21,101 nucleotides of DNA from a virus: positions 1 to 21,101 of IMG/VR virus record IMGVR_UViG_3300049255_000569, one strand, 5' to 3'. The notes below the pieces were generated by a model. That model ran no database searches. It worked only from the letters and a program-made list of their open reading frames with translations, and was not told the origin of the DNA. Positions 1 through 7,459 of the stretch are shown one piece after another. Made by a program: the position numbers and the translations under genes. Numbering within the stretch: position 1 is the stretch's first letter; each line of letters opens with the position of its first letter.

Positions 1-2006
1 ATGGCCGAAACGAATTCCGCCGCGGATCCAGATGGGACGGGGATGTTCCAGACCCTGCAGACGTGGTTCCGGCAGGACCGCGACCATACGCATGACTGGC
101 GGCGTGAGGCGCGCGAGAGCTTCGACATGGTGGCCGGTCACCAATGGTCACCGGAAGATACGGCCAAACTGAAGATCGAGCTGCGTCCCGTCGTGACGTT
201 CAACCGCGTGGCGACCGTGATCGACAGCGTGGCCGGGCTCGAAGTGGGCAACCGCCAGGAGGTGCGGTTCATCCCACGCCAGCTCGGCCAGGCGGGCGTG
301 AACGACCTTTTGACCGGCGCGGCCAAATGGATCCGCGACGAATGCGACGCGGAGGACGAGGAATCGGACGCCTTCGTCGATTTGATCGTCACCGGCATGG
401 GGTGGACCGAGACGCGTCTCGACTGGACGAGGATGCGGATGGCCGGCTGAAGGTCGAGCGGGTCGATCCGCTCGAGATGTATTGGGACGGCAGCGCCACC
501 AAGAAGAACCTCGGCGATGCGCGGCGCATGTTCCGCGTGCGCGAGGTGCCGCTGGAGGTGGCCGAGGACATGTTCCCCGGGGCAGACGCGGCCGATCTGC
601 ATGCCGGGTGGGCCGATGACGCGGGGGCCGGTCCCAACTCGCCGCACGACGCGCAGCAGGCCCCGTTCTATCGCAACGACCAGTCGCCTGAGATCGACAA
701 GTCCAAGATGAAGGTGCGCCTCGTCGAGGCGCAGTGGTGGGACCACGAGAAGGTCTGGCGCGCCCTCGATCCGTTCACCGGCCGCGTCGTCACGGTGAAG
801 TCCGACGAGTTCGAGGTCTTGAAGGCGAGGCTCGCGGCGCTCGGCCTGTCGACGCCGGCCGCCGTGGCGCAGAAGCGGCGCGTCTATTGGCGCGCGTTCC
901 TCGGCGCCAGGCTGCTCAAGCAATGGCGCGGGCCGGACCAGGGCGGCTTCACGTACAAGTGCATGACCGGCAAGCGCGACCGCAACCAGGGCATTTGGTA
1001 CGGCCTCGTGCGGGCGATGATCGACCCCCAGAAATGGGCCAACAAGTGGCTGAGCCAGGTCCTGCACATCATCAACACGAACGCCAAGGGCGGAATCCTG
1101 GCGGAAGCCGACGCGTTCGACAACCCGCAGGAGGCCGAGGACACCTGGGCCGATCCGAGCGCCATCACCTGGCTGTCGCCCGACGCCCTCCGGCTCGGGA
1201 AGATCAAGGACAAGCCGCAGGCGCAATGGCCGCAGGGGGTCGAAAGCCTGATGCAGTTTGCGATCGCGTCGATCCGCGACGTGACCGGGGTCAATCTCGA
1301 GCTCCTCGGCCTCGTCGACCGTGAGCAGCCGGGAATCCTGGAGCATCAACGCAAACAGGCCGGCATGACCATTCTCGCCGGCTTGTTCGATTCCTTGCGG
1401 CGCTACCGCAAGGAGCAAGGGCGGCTGATGCTCTGGTACATCACCGAGTTCTTGTCCGACGGCCGGCTGGTGCGCATCGGCGGGCCTGAGGAGGCGCGCT
1501 ACATCCCCCTGCTGCGCCAACCCGGCACGGTCATCTACGACGTGATCGTCGATGACACACCGAGCTCGCCGAACCTCAAGGAGCGCACCTGGGCCGTCCT
1601 CGTCCAGATGATGCCGTTCCTGGCGCAGCTGCCGGTGCCGCCACAGGTCTATCTCGAGATCCTGAAATACGCGCCGCTGCCGGACACCATGATCGCCGAC
1701 ATCGCCCGCGCTGCCATGCAGCCGCCGCCGCGCCCACCTGTGGGCCCGGACCCACGGCTGCCCGAAATCCAGTCGCGCGCCCAGCTCAACGCGGCCAAGG
1801 CCAACCTCCACAATGCGCAAGCGGCAGCGGCAATGCTGCGGGCACGCGGCGATGTGGCCGAAAGCGCCGCCGCGGCCACCGCCAAGCGGGCAAGCGCAGC
1901 GCTCGACCTGGCCAAAACCGGCGCCGTGCACACTGGCCGCGCGATCGACAGCTTCAATGCGATCGCGGAGGCGCTCGGCCGAACCGCAGCGCCCCGTCAG
2001 CCGTAG
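1..2006 (+). CDS. P22-like portal protein, interrupted by a one-base frameshift
   Basis: The portal is the dodecameric ring at the capsid vertex through which DNA is packaged and ejected. Residues 1-142 are read in frame 1 (1-426); the rest continues one base back (-1) to the stop at 2006, giving about 668 residues, near the size of P22-type portals (about 725). Family-like segments include the N-terminal helix with W-rich ETRLDW, then [17 protein letters not shown] across the junction, a central region around [16 protein letters not shown], and an Ala-rich helical tail resembling a barrel. Read literally, the first frame stops at 450 and the second has no good start near the junction, so the gene is either broken, mis-sequenced or recoded. 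The window begins at its ATG, so its ribosome site is not visible. Location just upstream of the scaffold and coat genes fits a portal. Family call is confident; intactness is not. Confidence 0.85.
420..450 (+). other. Frameshift site in the portal gene
   Basis: Frame 1 reads ETRLDW, then runs into TGA at 448-450. Stepping back one base after the codon ending at 426 gives [19 protein letters not shown], a typical acidic turn for this family. This is equivalent to loss of one G next to 425-426. No X XXY YYZ slippery heptamer is visible here and I saw no obvious downstream pseudoknot, so a point deletion or a sequencing/assembly error is more likely than programmed recoding. Confidence 0.8.
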
Positions 2007-2039
2007 CTTCCTATCGATCATAGTTGGAGAACCAGCCCG

Positions 2040-2939
2040 ATGTCTCTCGATACACTGAGTGCGAGCGAACAGAAATATTTCGACAGCAAAGGCGCCACGC
2101 CGCCGGCCGACGCGGCGCCGCCCGCGGCCGCGCCGCCGGCGACGGATGCGGCGGATCCGGCCGCGGTCGCGGCACGTCCGGCCGCCGAGTCCAAGACCGT
2201 GCCGCTGGCCGCACTTCATGAGGAGCGCGAGCGGCGCAAGGAGTTGCAGCGGCAGATCGAGGACGTCAACCGTCGCGCCGACGAGCGGTTCAACCTGATC
2301 GCCCAGAAGCTGGCCGCGTCCGCGCCGCCGGCCGATTCGGCCAAGCGCGAGATTCCGGACCCGGAGAAGGACACGGTCGGCGCCATCCGCATGACGGCAG
2401 AAGAAGTGAAGGTCCTCTCGGACTTCAAGCGGCAGGTCGAAACCCAGGCGGCGCAGAGCCAGGCGATCCAGGCGGTCTTGGCCCATGCGTCGCGCCTGGA
2501 GACGGAATTCGAGAAGGACACCCCCGACTTCCAGGCGGCGAGCGCCCACTTGCGCGATTCACGGGCGCAGGAGCTCTCGGCCTTCGGCGTCGATCAATAC
2601 CGCATCCGCCAGATCCTCGGCCTCGAGAAGCTGCAGCTCGCGCAGGCCGCACTGCAGCAAGGCCGCAATCCCGCGGAGGTCATCTACGCGCTCGCCAAGA
2701 TGCGCGGCTATGCACCGGCGCGGGCGGGCGGCAAGACCTCTGCGGCAGCCGACGGCGAGGCCGCCAAGCTCGCGCGCATCGCGCGGGGCCAGGAGGCCGG
2801 TGCTTCTTTGGGGGCGGCGAGCGGTGCCGCGCCGGGCAAGACCGGCATCGAGGCGCTGCTCGCGATGAGCGATGCAGAGTTCGCAACCGCCCTCGACAAG
2901 ATGTCGGCCGACCAGCTCCGCCAGCATTTTGGCAATTGA
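2040..2939 (+). CDS. Capsid scaffolding protein
   Basis: This 299-residue protein is probably the scaffold that guides coat assembly and is then removed. Residues 15-50 are an Ala/Pro-rich disordered segment, 55-95 are a charged coiled-coil-like stretch (ALHEERERRKELQRQIEDVN), 120-160 form another helix, and the C-terminal about 40 residues (GIEALLAMSDAEFATALDKM onward) are a short helical end like the coat-binding end of P22-type scaffolds. It lies between the portal and the coat genes, the usual place for a scaffold in podoviruses. GGAG at 2026-2029 lies 10 bases before the ATG and supports this start. No protease signature is seen. Sequence similarity within scaffolds is generally low, so the call relies on position, helicity and composition. 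Confidence 0.75.
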   Translation: MSLDTLSASEQKYFDSKGATPPADAAPPAAAPPATDAADPAAVAARPAAESKTVPLAALHEERERRKELQRQIEDVNRRADERFNLIAQKLAASAPPADSAKREIPDPEKDTVGAIRMTAEEVKVLSDFKRQVETQAAQSQAIQAVLAHASRLETEFEKDTPDFQAASAHLRDSRAQELSAFGVDQYRIRQILGLEKLQLAQAALQQGRNPAEVIYALAKMRGYAPARAGGKTSAAADGEAAKLARIARGQEAGASLGAASGAAPGKTGIEALLAMSDAEFATALDKMSADQLRQHFGN

Positions 2940-2955
2940 GCGCTTAACCCCTGTG

Positions 2956-2979
2956 GCGGCGTCGCCCCCGCGACGCCGC
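2956..2979. other. Strong hairpin after the scaffold stop
   Basis: A perfect 10-bp inverted repeat (left arm 2956-2965, right arm 2970-2979) with a CCCC loop lies 16 bases after the scaffold stop and before the cargo genes. It has no T-tract, so it is not a standard intrinsic terminator. It could stabilise the upstream mRNA 3' end or attenuate transcription into the cargo. Confidence 0.45.
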
Positions 2980-3046
2980 AAATTCGCCGGATCCGCCGGC
3001 TCAACTGATGCCGGCAGGGACAACACCGGCCCGGAGGATCGGCAAG

Positions 3047-3739
3047 ATGCCCGGAACGTTCGACACCCTGTTCGACCACGACGAGCCGATGGGAGCTTTC
3101 GGCGGCTATCGGCCGCAGTTTCAGAACGTCGTCGCCAAGCTGGCGGACAACCGAAAGAGTCCTGGCCAGGTGACCCCGGTCACTGACACTGCCGCCGCGC
3201 CGGCTGCATATAGCGACGCTGCGCCAAGCGTGCTGACTTATCCCGACGGCTCGCCGGTGCTCGACGGCCAAGGCCATCCTTATCTGCAGCCGCCAGGGCT
3301 CGACATGCAAAAGAACCTCGCGATCGGGCAGGATATTGCCGACAAAGCGGAGCAGGTTCTGCCGACCGGAGAACCCCCGTTGGACCGCGACGCTATGTTC
3401 GCCCCTCATTTCATTCCGGGCGGCGATATGGACTACAAACGGCCGGACGGGACGTTTGGGTCGCGTGACATGCAGTTCCGCCCGGCCACTTATTACAATT
3501 ACGGGGCGATGGCGGCGAAGGCGGGATATGGCGAGGAAGAGGCCCTTCGGAATGCGGGTCTCTACAACCGATATCTGGGCGGGAGGTATTTGGGCGCCAA
3601 CGGCGTCAACACGCTGTTTGGCCATCCGCCAAAGCTGAAGAATCCTTATGGCCTCGACGGCGATGATGCGGAAGCATACATCCGGCAGGGCTATGAGGAT
3701 TATGCGAACGGACGTTGGACGCCGAGCCCGTCGAATTGA
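3047..3739 (+). CDS. Cargo protein A1, polymorphic toxin type 44-like C-terminus
   Basis: A 230-residue protein. The start at 3047 is chosen because GGAGG (3033-3037) sits 9 bases upstream and because the sequence from MPGTFDTLFD onward matches the second copy A2 (4797). Residues 1-30 are nearly identical to A2; 42-70 share PVTD and APSVLTYPDGSP; then the copies diverge. Residues about 116-222 resemble the polymorphic toxin type 44 domain as I remember it: DMDYKR (127-132), YYNYGAMAAKAGYGEEE (149-165), LRNAGLYN (167-174), NPYGLDGDDAEAYIRQGYED (199-218). There is no signal peptide or membrane segment. It is followed 17 bases later by membrane protein B1. Toxin 44 domains occur at the ends of bacterial effectors; I do not know a firmly established activity. 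It could instead be a degenerate or virion-packaged protein. Domain resemblance is from memory, not a search. Confidence 0.6.
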   Translation: MPGTFDTLFDHDEPMGAFGGYRPQFQNVVAKLADNRKSPGQVTPVTDTAAAPAAYSDAAPSVLTYPDGSPVLDGQGHPYLQPPGLDMQKNLAIGQDIADKAEQVLPTGEPPLDRDAMFAPHFIPGGDMDYKRPDGTFGSRDMQFRPATYYNYGAMAAKAGYGEEEALRNAGLYNRYLGGRYLGANGVNTLFGHPPKLKNPYGLDGDDAEAYIRQGYEDYANGRWTPSPSN

Positions 3740-3756
3740 TCTTACGAAACGCTCCG

Positions 3757-4326
3757 ATGATCGAAAACAAACGTCGCCTTTCGGACCGCATTACGTTGTG
3801 GCTCGCCTGGACCGCGATCGGGTCTGCTACGGCGCCGTTCGTCCTGCCAATCGTCGCGGTCTCCGCCTGGCTTGCCATTTCCGTTTACTTGGAAGTCTGG
3901 CGAAGCCACTACGGTCTTGGCTGTTCGGCGCATACGATTTCGGACGTGCTATCGCCATCAGGCCGATGGACCGCACGAGCCCGGCGCGTTCACTGTTTCA
4001 CGATCTCACGAGATCCGGCGACCAATCAGTGGATTCAGGTCGTCCTCATCTCCAACGATCGGCCGCGCGTTTTCGCCCGGTATCGCGAGGTTTTTTATCG
4101 TTTCCTCGGCGATGAACGGCCCCGTGACGGCGGCCGGATCGCTTTGAAATGGACTGGCGATTACGCGTTGGAGATCGACACGCCGCCGTGCGAGCCGGCT
4201 TGCGAAAGAGCGGACAACGGCACGCCCCTATTGGCGCCAACAGGCATCCAACCATGCGACGCCGAATGCCGCAACGAAACGAGGGCGGCCAGCGTCCGCG
4301 TCTCGGTCAAGCCGCCGCAGAGCTAA
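3757..4326 (+). CDS. Membrane-anchored Cys-rich partner B1
   Basis: A 189-residue protein; the first in-frame ATG after A1 whose N-terminus matches a membrane protein is at 3757. Residues 12-45 are strongly hydrophobic (one long or two short membrane segments) after a positive N-terminus. The rest is soluble and contains GLGCSAHTISDVLSPSGRW (53-71), a Cys at 80, the segment IQVVLISND, KWTGDYALEI (131-140) and two Cys pairs (CEPAC 145-149, CDAEC 167-171). B2 has the same order of elements and the same Cys positions. The paired cysteines suggest a disulfide-bonded domain outside the cytoplasm. Directly following a toxin-44-like gene, it is placed like an immunity protein, but superinfection exclusion or a lysis accessory role is also possible. 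No ribosome site of note is seen. I do not recognise a named family with confidence. Confidence 0.65.
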   Translation: MIENKRRLSDRITLWLAWTAIGSATAPFVLPIVAVSAWLAISVYLEVWRSHYGLGCSAHTISDVLSPSGRWTARARRVHCFTISRDPATNQWIQVVLISNDRPRVFARYREVFYRFLGDERPRDGGRIALKWTGDYALEIDTPPCEPACERADNGTPLLAPTGIQPCDAECRNETRAASVRVSVKPPQS

Positions 4327-4796
4327 CTTCGAGCGCGCCGAAGTACGAGGCATCGCCAGCCCTGCGACTCCCGGCGCCAGGATCATCAACGACATAAGCG
4401 GCATCGCCGAAGCCGCCGCAGTATTGACCAGTGCTGAGCGTGCGAGCGCTGTTGTTTCGTCAACGCAATTGGCCATCTTGCCTACAAGGCATCTTGGCGC
4501 TTGATCCCCGCTTCGTGGTTCGCATAGCTTCCGAAATTGAAGCTGGCGAGTTCCGCTTAAACGTCGCCGGTCTTTGCGCGAGCGTATTTGCCGTCGTCAG
4601 CGACAGCGTCCGCCGCTCCCTCTTTCGGAATGAAACGCCTGATCTGCTGCAGAGCAGACGTCCGGCGGTCTATCCATGGCCCTCGCATCCTCACGTTTGC
4701 GCGGGGCGCTGCGTCATACGTGACGCCCGCGTGTCGACCCCGGACTCATCTCCCCCGCGATGTTCAGGGCGCCACATCCGCGCGCCGGCTCGCAAC
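4327..4796. other. Long gap between cargo units, no convincing gene
   Basis: This 470-base stretch separates B1 from A2. It holds the first copy of the 110-bp repeat (4436-4545) and, just before it at 4410-4427, a short sequence reading KPPQY-stop that resembles the last codons of B1 (KPPQS-stop, 4312-4326). This hints at a degraded B-like 3' end. The frame of A2 stays open upstream to 4431, but no ribosome site or homology supports an extended start. From 4546 to 4796 I see nothing I can name. Confidence 0.5.
4436..4545. repeat. 110-bp direct repeat, copy 1
   Basis: It matches 5878-5987 without gaps, with four mismatches in 110 bases, all in the first 40 bases. It contains a small hairpin (TGCCT-ACA-AGGCA, 4479-4491). 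It follows a B-type gene end and precedes A2. It has no convincing coding potential. It could be a promoter/leader element, a recombination joint or a recent conversion tract. Confidence 0.9.
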
Positions 4797-5360
4797 ATGC
4801 CCGGAACCTTCGATACCCTGTTCGACGACGACGAGCCCATGGGGGCCTTCGGCGGCTATCGGCCGCCGTACCAAAACGTCGTCGCCGTACCCGCCAGCAA
4901 CAGGCTGGGCCCCGGTCCAGTGACTCCGGTCACTGACGCGACCGCCGCATCCGGCGCAAATGGCGACGCCGCTGCCCCAAGCGTGCTGACCTATCCCGAC
5001 GGCTCGCCGGGGATGGATATCAACACGGGTCAGCCATACCCGCGGCCCGATCGGCTCAACATGCAAAACAACATTGCAACGGGACAAGTTTTAAAACGGC
5101 TTGCCGATGCGCCCCCGGGAGATATTCCAAATCCGAACGTAATGTTTGCGATGTTGTTTCCTCATGGATCTCTGATGGACGACCAAAGACCCCTTGGTCG
5201 TCAAGATGGCCCATTTGACCAAACCAATACCAATGTCAGCGCCTACAACTTCGGGGTGGTCGGTGCTGCGGCTGGCCATGACCTCGAGGATCTCTTGAGG
5301 GGGGCCGGATCGTATAATCTCTGGCGTGGCAATCCGTCGCCCAGTCCAGTTGAGCCATGA
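4797..5360 (+). CDS. Cargo protein A2, shortened toxin type 44-like copy
   Basis: A 187-residue paralogue of A1. The start at 4797 is set by its match to the A1 N-terminus (MPGTFDTLFD), since no clear ribosome site is visible. About 80 of the first 90 bases agree with A1. Residues 42-47 and 60-71 keep PVTPVTD and APSVLTYPDGSP. In the C-terminal region it keeps AYNFGVVGAAAG (149-160) and LLRGAGSYN (166-174), the family core. However, DYK becomes DDQ (128-130), and the segment NPYG...DAEAYIRQGYEDY of A1 is absent: the protein passes straight from GSYNLWRGN to the PSPS end. It may therefore be an inactive toxin, a decoy or a differently specialised copy. Its stop overlaps the start of B2 (ATGA), so the two are probably translationally coupled. 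Confidence 0.6.
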   Translation: MPGTFDTLFDDDEPMGAFGGYRPPYQNVVAVPASNRLGPGPVTPVTDATAASGANGDAAAPSVLTYPDGSPGMDINTGQPYPRPDRLNMQNNIATGQVLKRLADAPPGDIPNPNVMFAMLFPHGSLMDDQRPLGRQDGPFDQTNTNVSAYNFGVVGAAAGHDLEDLLRGAGSYNLWRGNPSPSPVEP

Positions 5361-5869
5361 CAATCCTCAATCGCGTGGCTGTGCTCTCGGCATGGGCGGG
5401 TTTGGCCGCCGTTGTAGGCGTGATCGCCGTAATGATTGTCGGCCCGTTTGTTCGCGCCGGTTTGTCGGTTTACCTTGTTTGGCATCGGGGTTACGGGGTG
5501 GCGTGTGCCGGGCACGTACTTTCAGAAGCCCTATCGCCGTCGAAACGCTGGCTCGCCAAAGCCCGGCTTGTTTCATGTGGAGGCGTCGCTGGTGGGCAGT
5601 CAGTGGACGTCGTACTCGTGCCTAATGTCGCGATCCCGCTCGCGGTTCGCTACACGGAAGTGTTCTCGCGGCATATCGAAAGCGGCATGCGGGATCGGGG
5701 GGATCATCTTGCCGTTCATTGGCTCGATGACCACGCGCTCGAACTGGAAGGCGCGCCCTGTGTGCCGTGTCAAAGTGGGAGCTATCCTCGGCGGTCGTGC
5801 GATTGGGAATGCCGAGCTGCGAGTGAGGTGAACGGCATCACGATTCTATTGAAGCTGACGCAGCATTGA
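5357..5869 (+). CDS. Membrane-anchored Cys-rich partner B2
   Basis: A 170-residue paralogue of B1. The ATG overlaps the A2 stop by four bases (ATGA). Residues 6-42 form a long hydrophobic N-terminal region. The soluble part aligns with B1 in order: GVACAGHVLSEALSPSKRW (47-65), Cys74, DVVLVPN (84-90), EVFSRH (101-106), HWLDDHALELE (121-131), CVPC (135-138), CDWEC (148-152), and a short hydrophobic C-terminal strand ending LKLTQH. Overall identity to B1 is modest (I estimate 30-35%), but cysteines and hydrophobic pattern are kept, so the fold is under selection. Role as for B1: predicted to be anchored with a disulfide-stabilised domain outside the cytoplasm, possibly an immunity partner of A2. 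Whether it is one-pass or two-pass is not clear from reading. Confidence 0.65.
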   Translation: MTILNRVAVLSAWAGLAAVVGVIAVMIVGPFVRAGLSVYLVWHRGYGVACAGHVLSEALSPSKRWLAKARLVSCGGVAGGQSVDVVLVPNVAIPLAVRYTEVFSRHIESGMRDRGDHLAVHWLDDHALELEGAPCVPCQSGSYPRRSCDWECRAASEVNGITILLKLTQH

Positions 5870-5877
5870 CGCGTCCC

Positions 5878-5987
5878 GAGCGTGCGAGCGCTGTTGCTTT
5901 GTCAGCGCAATTGACCATCTTGCCTACAAGGCATCTTGGCGCTTGATCCCCGCTTCGTGGTTCGCATAGCTTCCGAAATTGAAGCTG
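5878..5987. repeat. 110-bp direct repeat, copy 2
   Basis: Second copy of the element at 4436-4545 (106 of 110 bases the same), starting 9 bases after the B2 stop. The hairpin is at 5921-5933. Here it lies upstream of the major capsid gene, with a further 217 bases (5988-6204) in which I recognise nothing beyond the coat ribosome site. Confidence 0.9.
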
Positions 5988-6204
5988 CCGACCTGTGCGC
6001 GTCAGAACTCGCTACGCCCGCCTTCCGCAATTCGCAGTTTAAGTGCAGAACGGTGGCACCAGCCGCTGCCGATGCCTTTCGGCCCGCCGGTCCGTCATCC
6101 GACGCTCATCGCCCCCGCCCGTGCGTCATCGGGCGTCTCGCGCGTCGCCCGCGCCTGCGCGACATCGACCCGAAACCCATTCCCATTTCAGGAGCACCAT
6201 TCCC

Positions 6205-7269
6205 ATGGCGCAAACGTCATACGGGGTGAACGACCCGTTGGCCGTCAAGCTGTGGTCCAAGAAGCTCGCCGTCGAGGCGCTGAAGCAGACCTGGGCCAGC
6301 AAGTTTTTCGGCACCGACTCGTCCGCCCTCATCCACATCAAGGACGAAACGCAGAAATCCGCCGGCGACAAGATCACCTACGGTCTGCGCATGCAGCTCA
6401 CCGGCTCCGGCGTTCAGGGCGACGGCGCTCTGGAAGGCAACGAAGAGGCACTCACGACCTACAGCGATGCGGTGCTGCTCAACCAGCTCCGCCATGCGGT
6501 GCGGTCGGCGGGCCGCATGAGCCAGCAGCGGGTCCCCTTTGACATCCGCCAGGAGGCGCTGTCGGGCCTGCGCGACTGGTGGGCGGACCGGCTGGACAGC
6601 AGCTTCTTCAACCAAATCTGCGGCAATACGGTGCAGACCGACACGCGCTACACCGGCAACAATGCGGCGATTACGGCGGATGCGAACCATCGGGTCGATG
6701 CGGCCGGCGGCACGGCGGACGAGAGCCTGACCTCGACCAATCTCTTCACGCTCTCGGTCATCGACAAGGCGGTCGAGCACGCGAAGACGCTGACCCCGGC
6801 AATCCGGCCGGTGAAGATCAAGGGCAAGGAGTACTACGTCGCCTTCCTTCACCCGTACCAGGTGACGGACCTGCGCACCAATACCAACTTCGGGCAGTGG
6901 CTCGACATCCAGAAGGCGGCGATGACCGGCGGCGAGATCGACGACAACCCGATCTTCGACGGCTCGCTGGGCGTCTACAACGGCGTGATCCTGCACTCCG
7001 ACTTTCGCGTGCAGCAGGGCGTCAACTCGACCACGCCGACCACGCAGGTGACGAGCGTCCGCCGCGCCGTCCTGTGCGGCGCGCAGGCGGCGATGCTCGC
7101 CTTCGGCCGCGAGGACGGGCTCGAGCGCTACACGTGGGTCGAGGAGCTGTTCGACTACGAGAACGAGCTCGGCGTGTCGGCCGGCCTGATCTTCGGCCTC
7201 AAGAAGACGACCTTCAACAACGCCGACTTCGCGTCGATCGTGATGTCCTCGTGGGCGGTCCAGCACTGA
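6205..7269 (+). CDS. Major capsid protein, N4-gp56 family
   Basis: A 354-residue protein that builds the icosahedral shell (HK97-fold coat). The start MAQTSYGVND at 6205 is supported by CAGGAG at 6189-6194. An open frame extends upstream to 6043, but that part is unlike the family. Family-like features are the N-terminal stretch DPLAVKLWSKKLAVEALKQT, the segment DETQKSAGDKITYGLRMQL (residues about 48-66), the central RQEALSGLRDWWADRLD, a long insert with TNTNFGQWLDIQKAAM, and the C-terminal YTWVEELFDYENELGVSAGL followed by IFGLKKTTFN. Length agrees with N4-gp56-type coats found in many prophages. It lies after scaffold and cargo and before a decoration-like gene. The gene is G/C-rich and well biased, unlike the cargo upstream. 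I am confident of the family. Confidence 0.93.
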   Translation: MAQTSYGVNDPLAVKLWSKKLAVEALKQTWASKFFGTDSSALIHIKDETQKSAGDKITYGLRMQLTGSGVQGDGALEGNEEALTTYSDAVLLNQLRHAVRSAGRMSQQRVPFDIRQEALSGLRDWWADRLDSSFFNQICGNTVQTDTRYTGNNAAITADANHRVDAAGGTADESLTSTNLFTLSVIDKAVEHAKTLTPAIRPVKIKGKEYYVAFLHPYQVTDLRTNTNFGQWLDIQKAAMTGGEIDDNPIFDGSLGVYNGVILHSDFRVQQGVNSTTPTTQVTSVRRAVLCGAQAAMLAFGREDGLERYTWVEELFDYENELGVSAGLIFGLKKTTFNNADFASIVMSSWAVQH

Positions 7270-7315
7270 CCTCGTTTGACCGCCTCGCAACCTGCCGCCC
7301 GCCGGACGGATATTG

Positions 7316-7336
7316 CCAGGGGGCGAAGCCCCCTGG
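7316..7336. other. Perfect hairpin after the capsid gene
   Basis: A 9-bp perfect stem (7316-7324 with 7328-7336) closed by a GAA loop lies 46 bases after the coat stop. It has no T-tract. It could protect the 3' end of the coat mRNA, or be an extragenic palindrome of the kind common in G/C-rich alphaproteobacteria. Confidence 0.5.
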
Positions 7337-7425
7337 GAGCCCGGCCCAGGTTGCTCGGCGGCGAGCGGCCATCCGGCCGCTCGGGTGACTCACGGCGGGC
7401 GCCCGGCTTACGGCGCCGCCTCTTG

Positions 7426-7459
7426 CCGCACATGCAGAGGCATGTGCGGTTTCTTCTTT
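7426..7459 (+). terminator. Intrinsic terminator between coat and decoration genes
   Basis: A perfect 10-bp stem (7426-7435 with 7440-7449), loop AGAG, is followed by a T-rich run (TTTCTTCTTT). It ends just before the ribosome site of the next gene (GGAAGG at 7461-7466). It probably reduces transcription from the very highly expressed coat gene into downstream genes. Confidence 0.7.

Noticed and set aside
420-450. Programmed -1 frameshifting in the portal gene
   Set aside because: No slippery heptamer is seen near the joint, so a deletion or sequence error is the simpler reading.
144-480. Independent start for the second portal frame
   Set aside because: Residues before the junction in that frame do not resemble a portal, and no ribosome site fits; the match begins only after about base 426.
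138-2549. Very long leftward open frame opposite the portal and scaffold genes
   Set aside because: It is a by-product of G/C-rich codon use; its translation is Arg/Gly/Leu-rich without family features, and it lies opposite two recognisable virion genes.
4431-4796. Upstream extension of A2 in the same open frame
   Set aside because: It would run through the 110-bp repeat, has no ribosome site and does not match A1, whose homology begins exactly at MPGTFDTLFD.
4436-5987. The two 110-bp repeats as attachment sites of an integrated element
   Set aside because: There is no integrase or recombinase gene in the window and the repeats enclose only the second A-B unit; a role in cassette exchange is still possible and is listed as a finding.
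6043-6204. Upstream extension of the coat protein
   Set aside because: The extra residues are Arg/Ser/Pro-rich and unlike the family; CAGGAG places the start at 6205.
6217-7290. Long leftward open frame opposite the major capsid gene
   Set aside because: The sense strand encodes a clear N4-gp56-family coat; the antisense translation is low-complexity and unconvincing.
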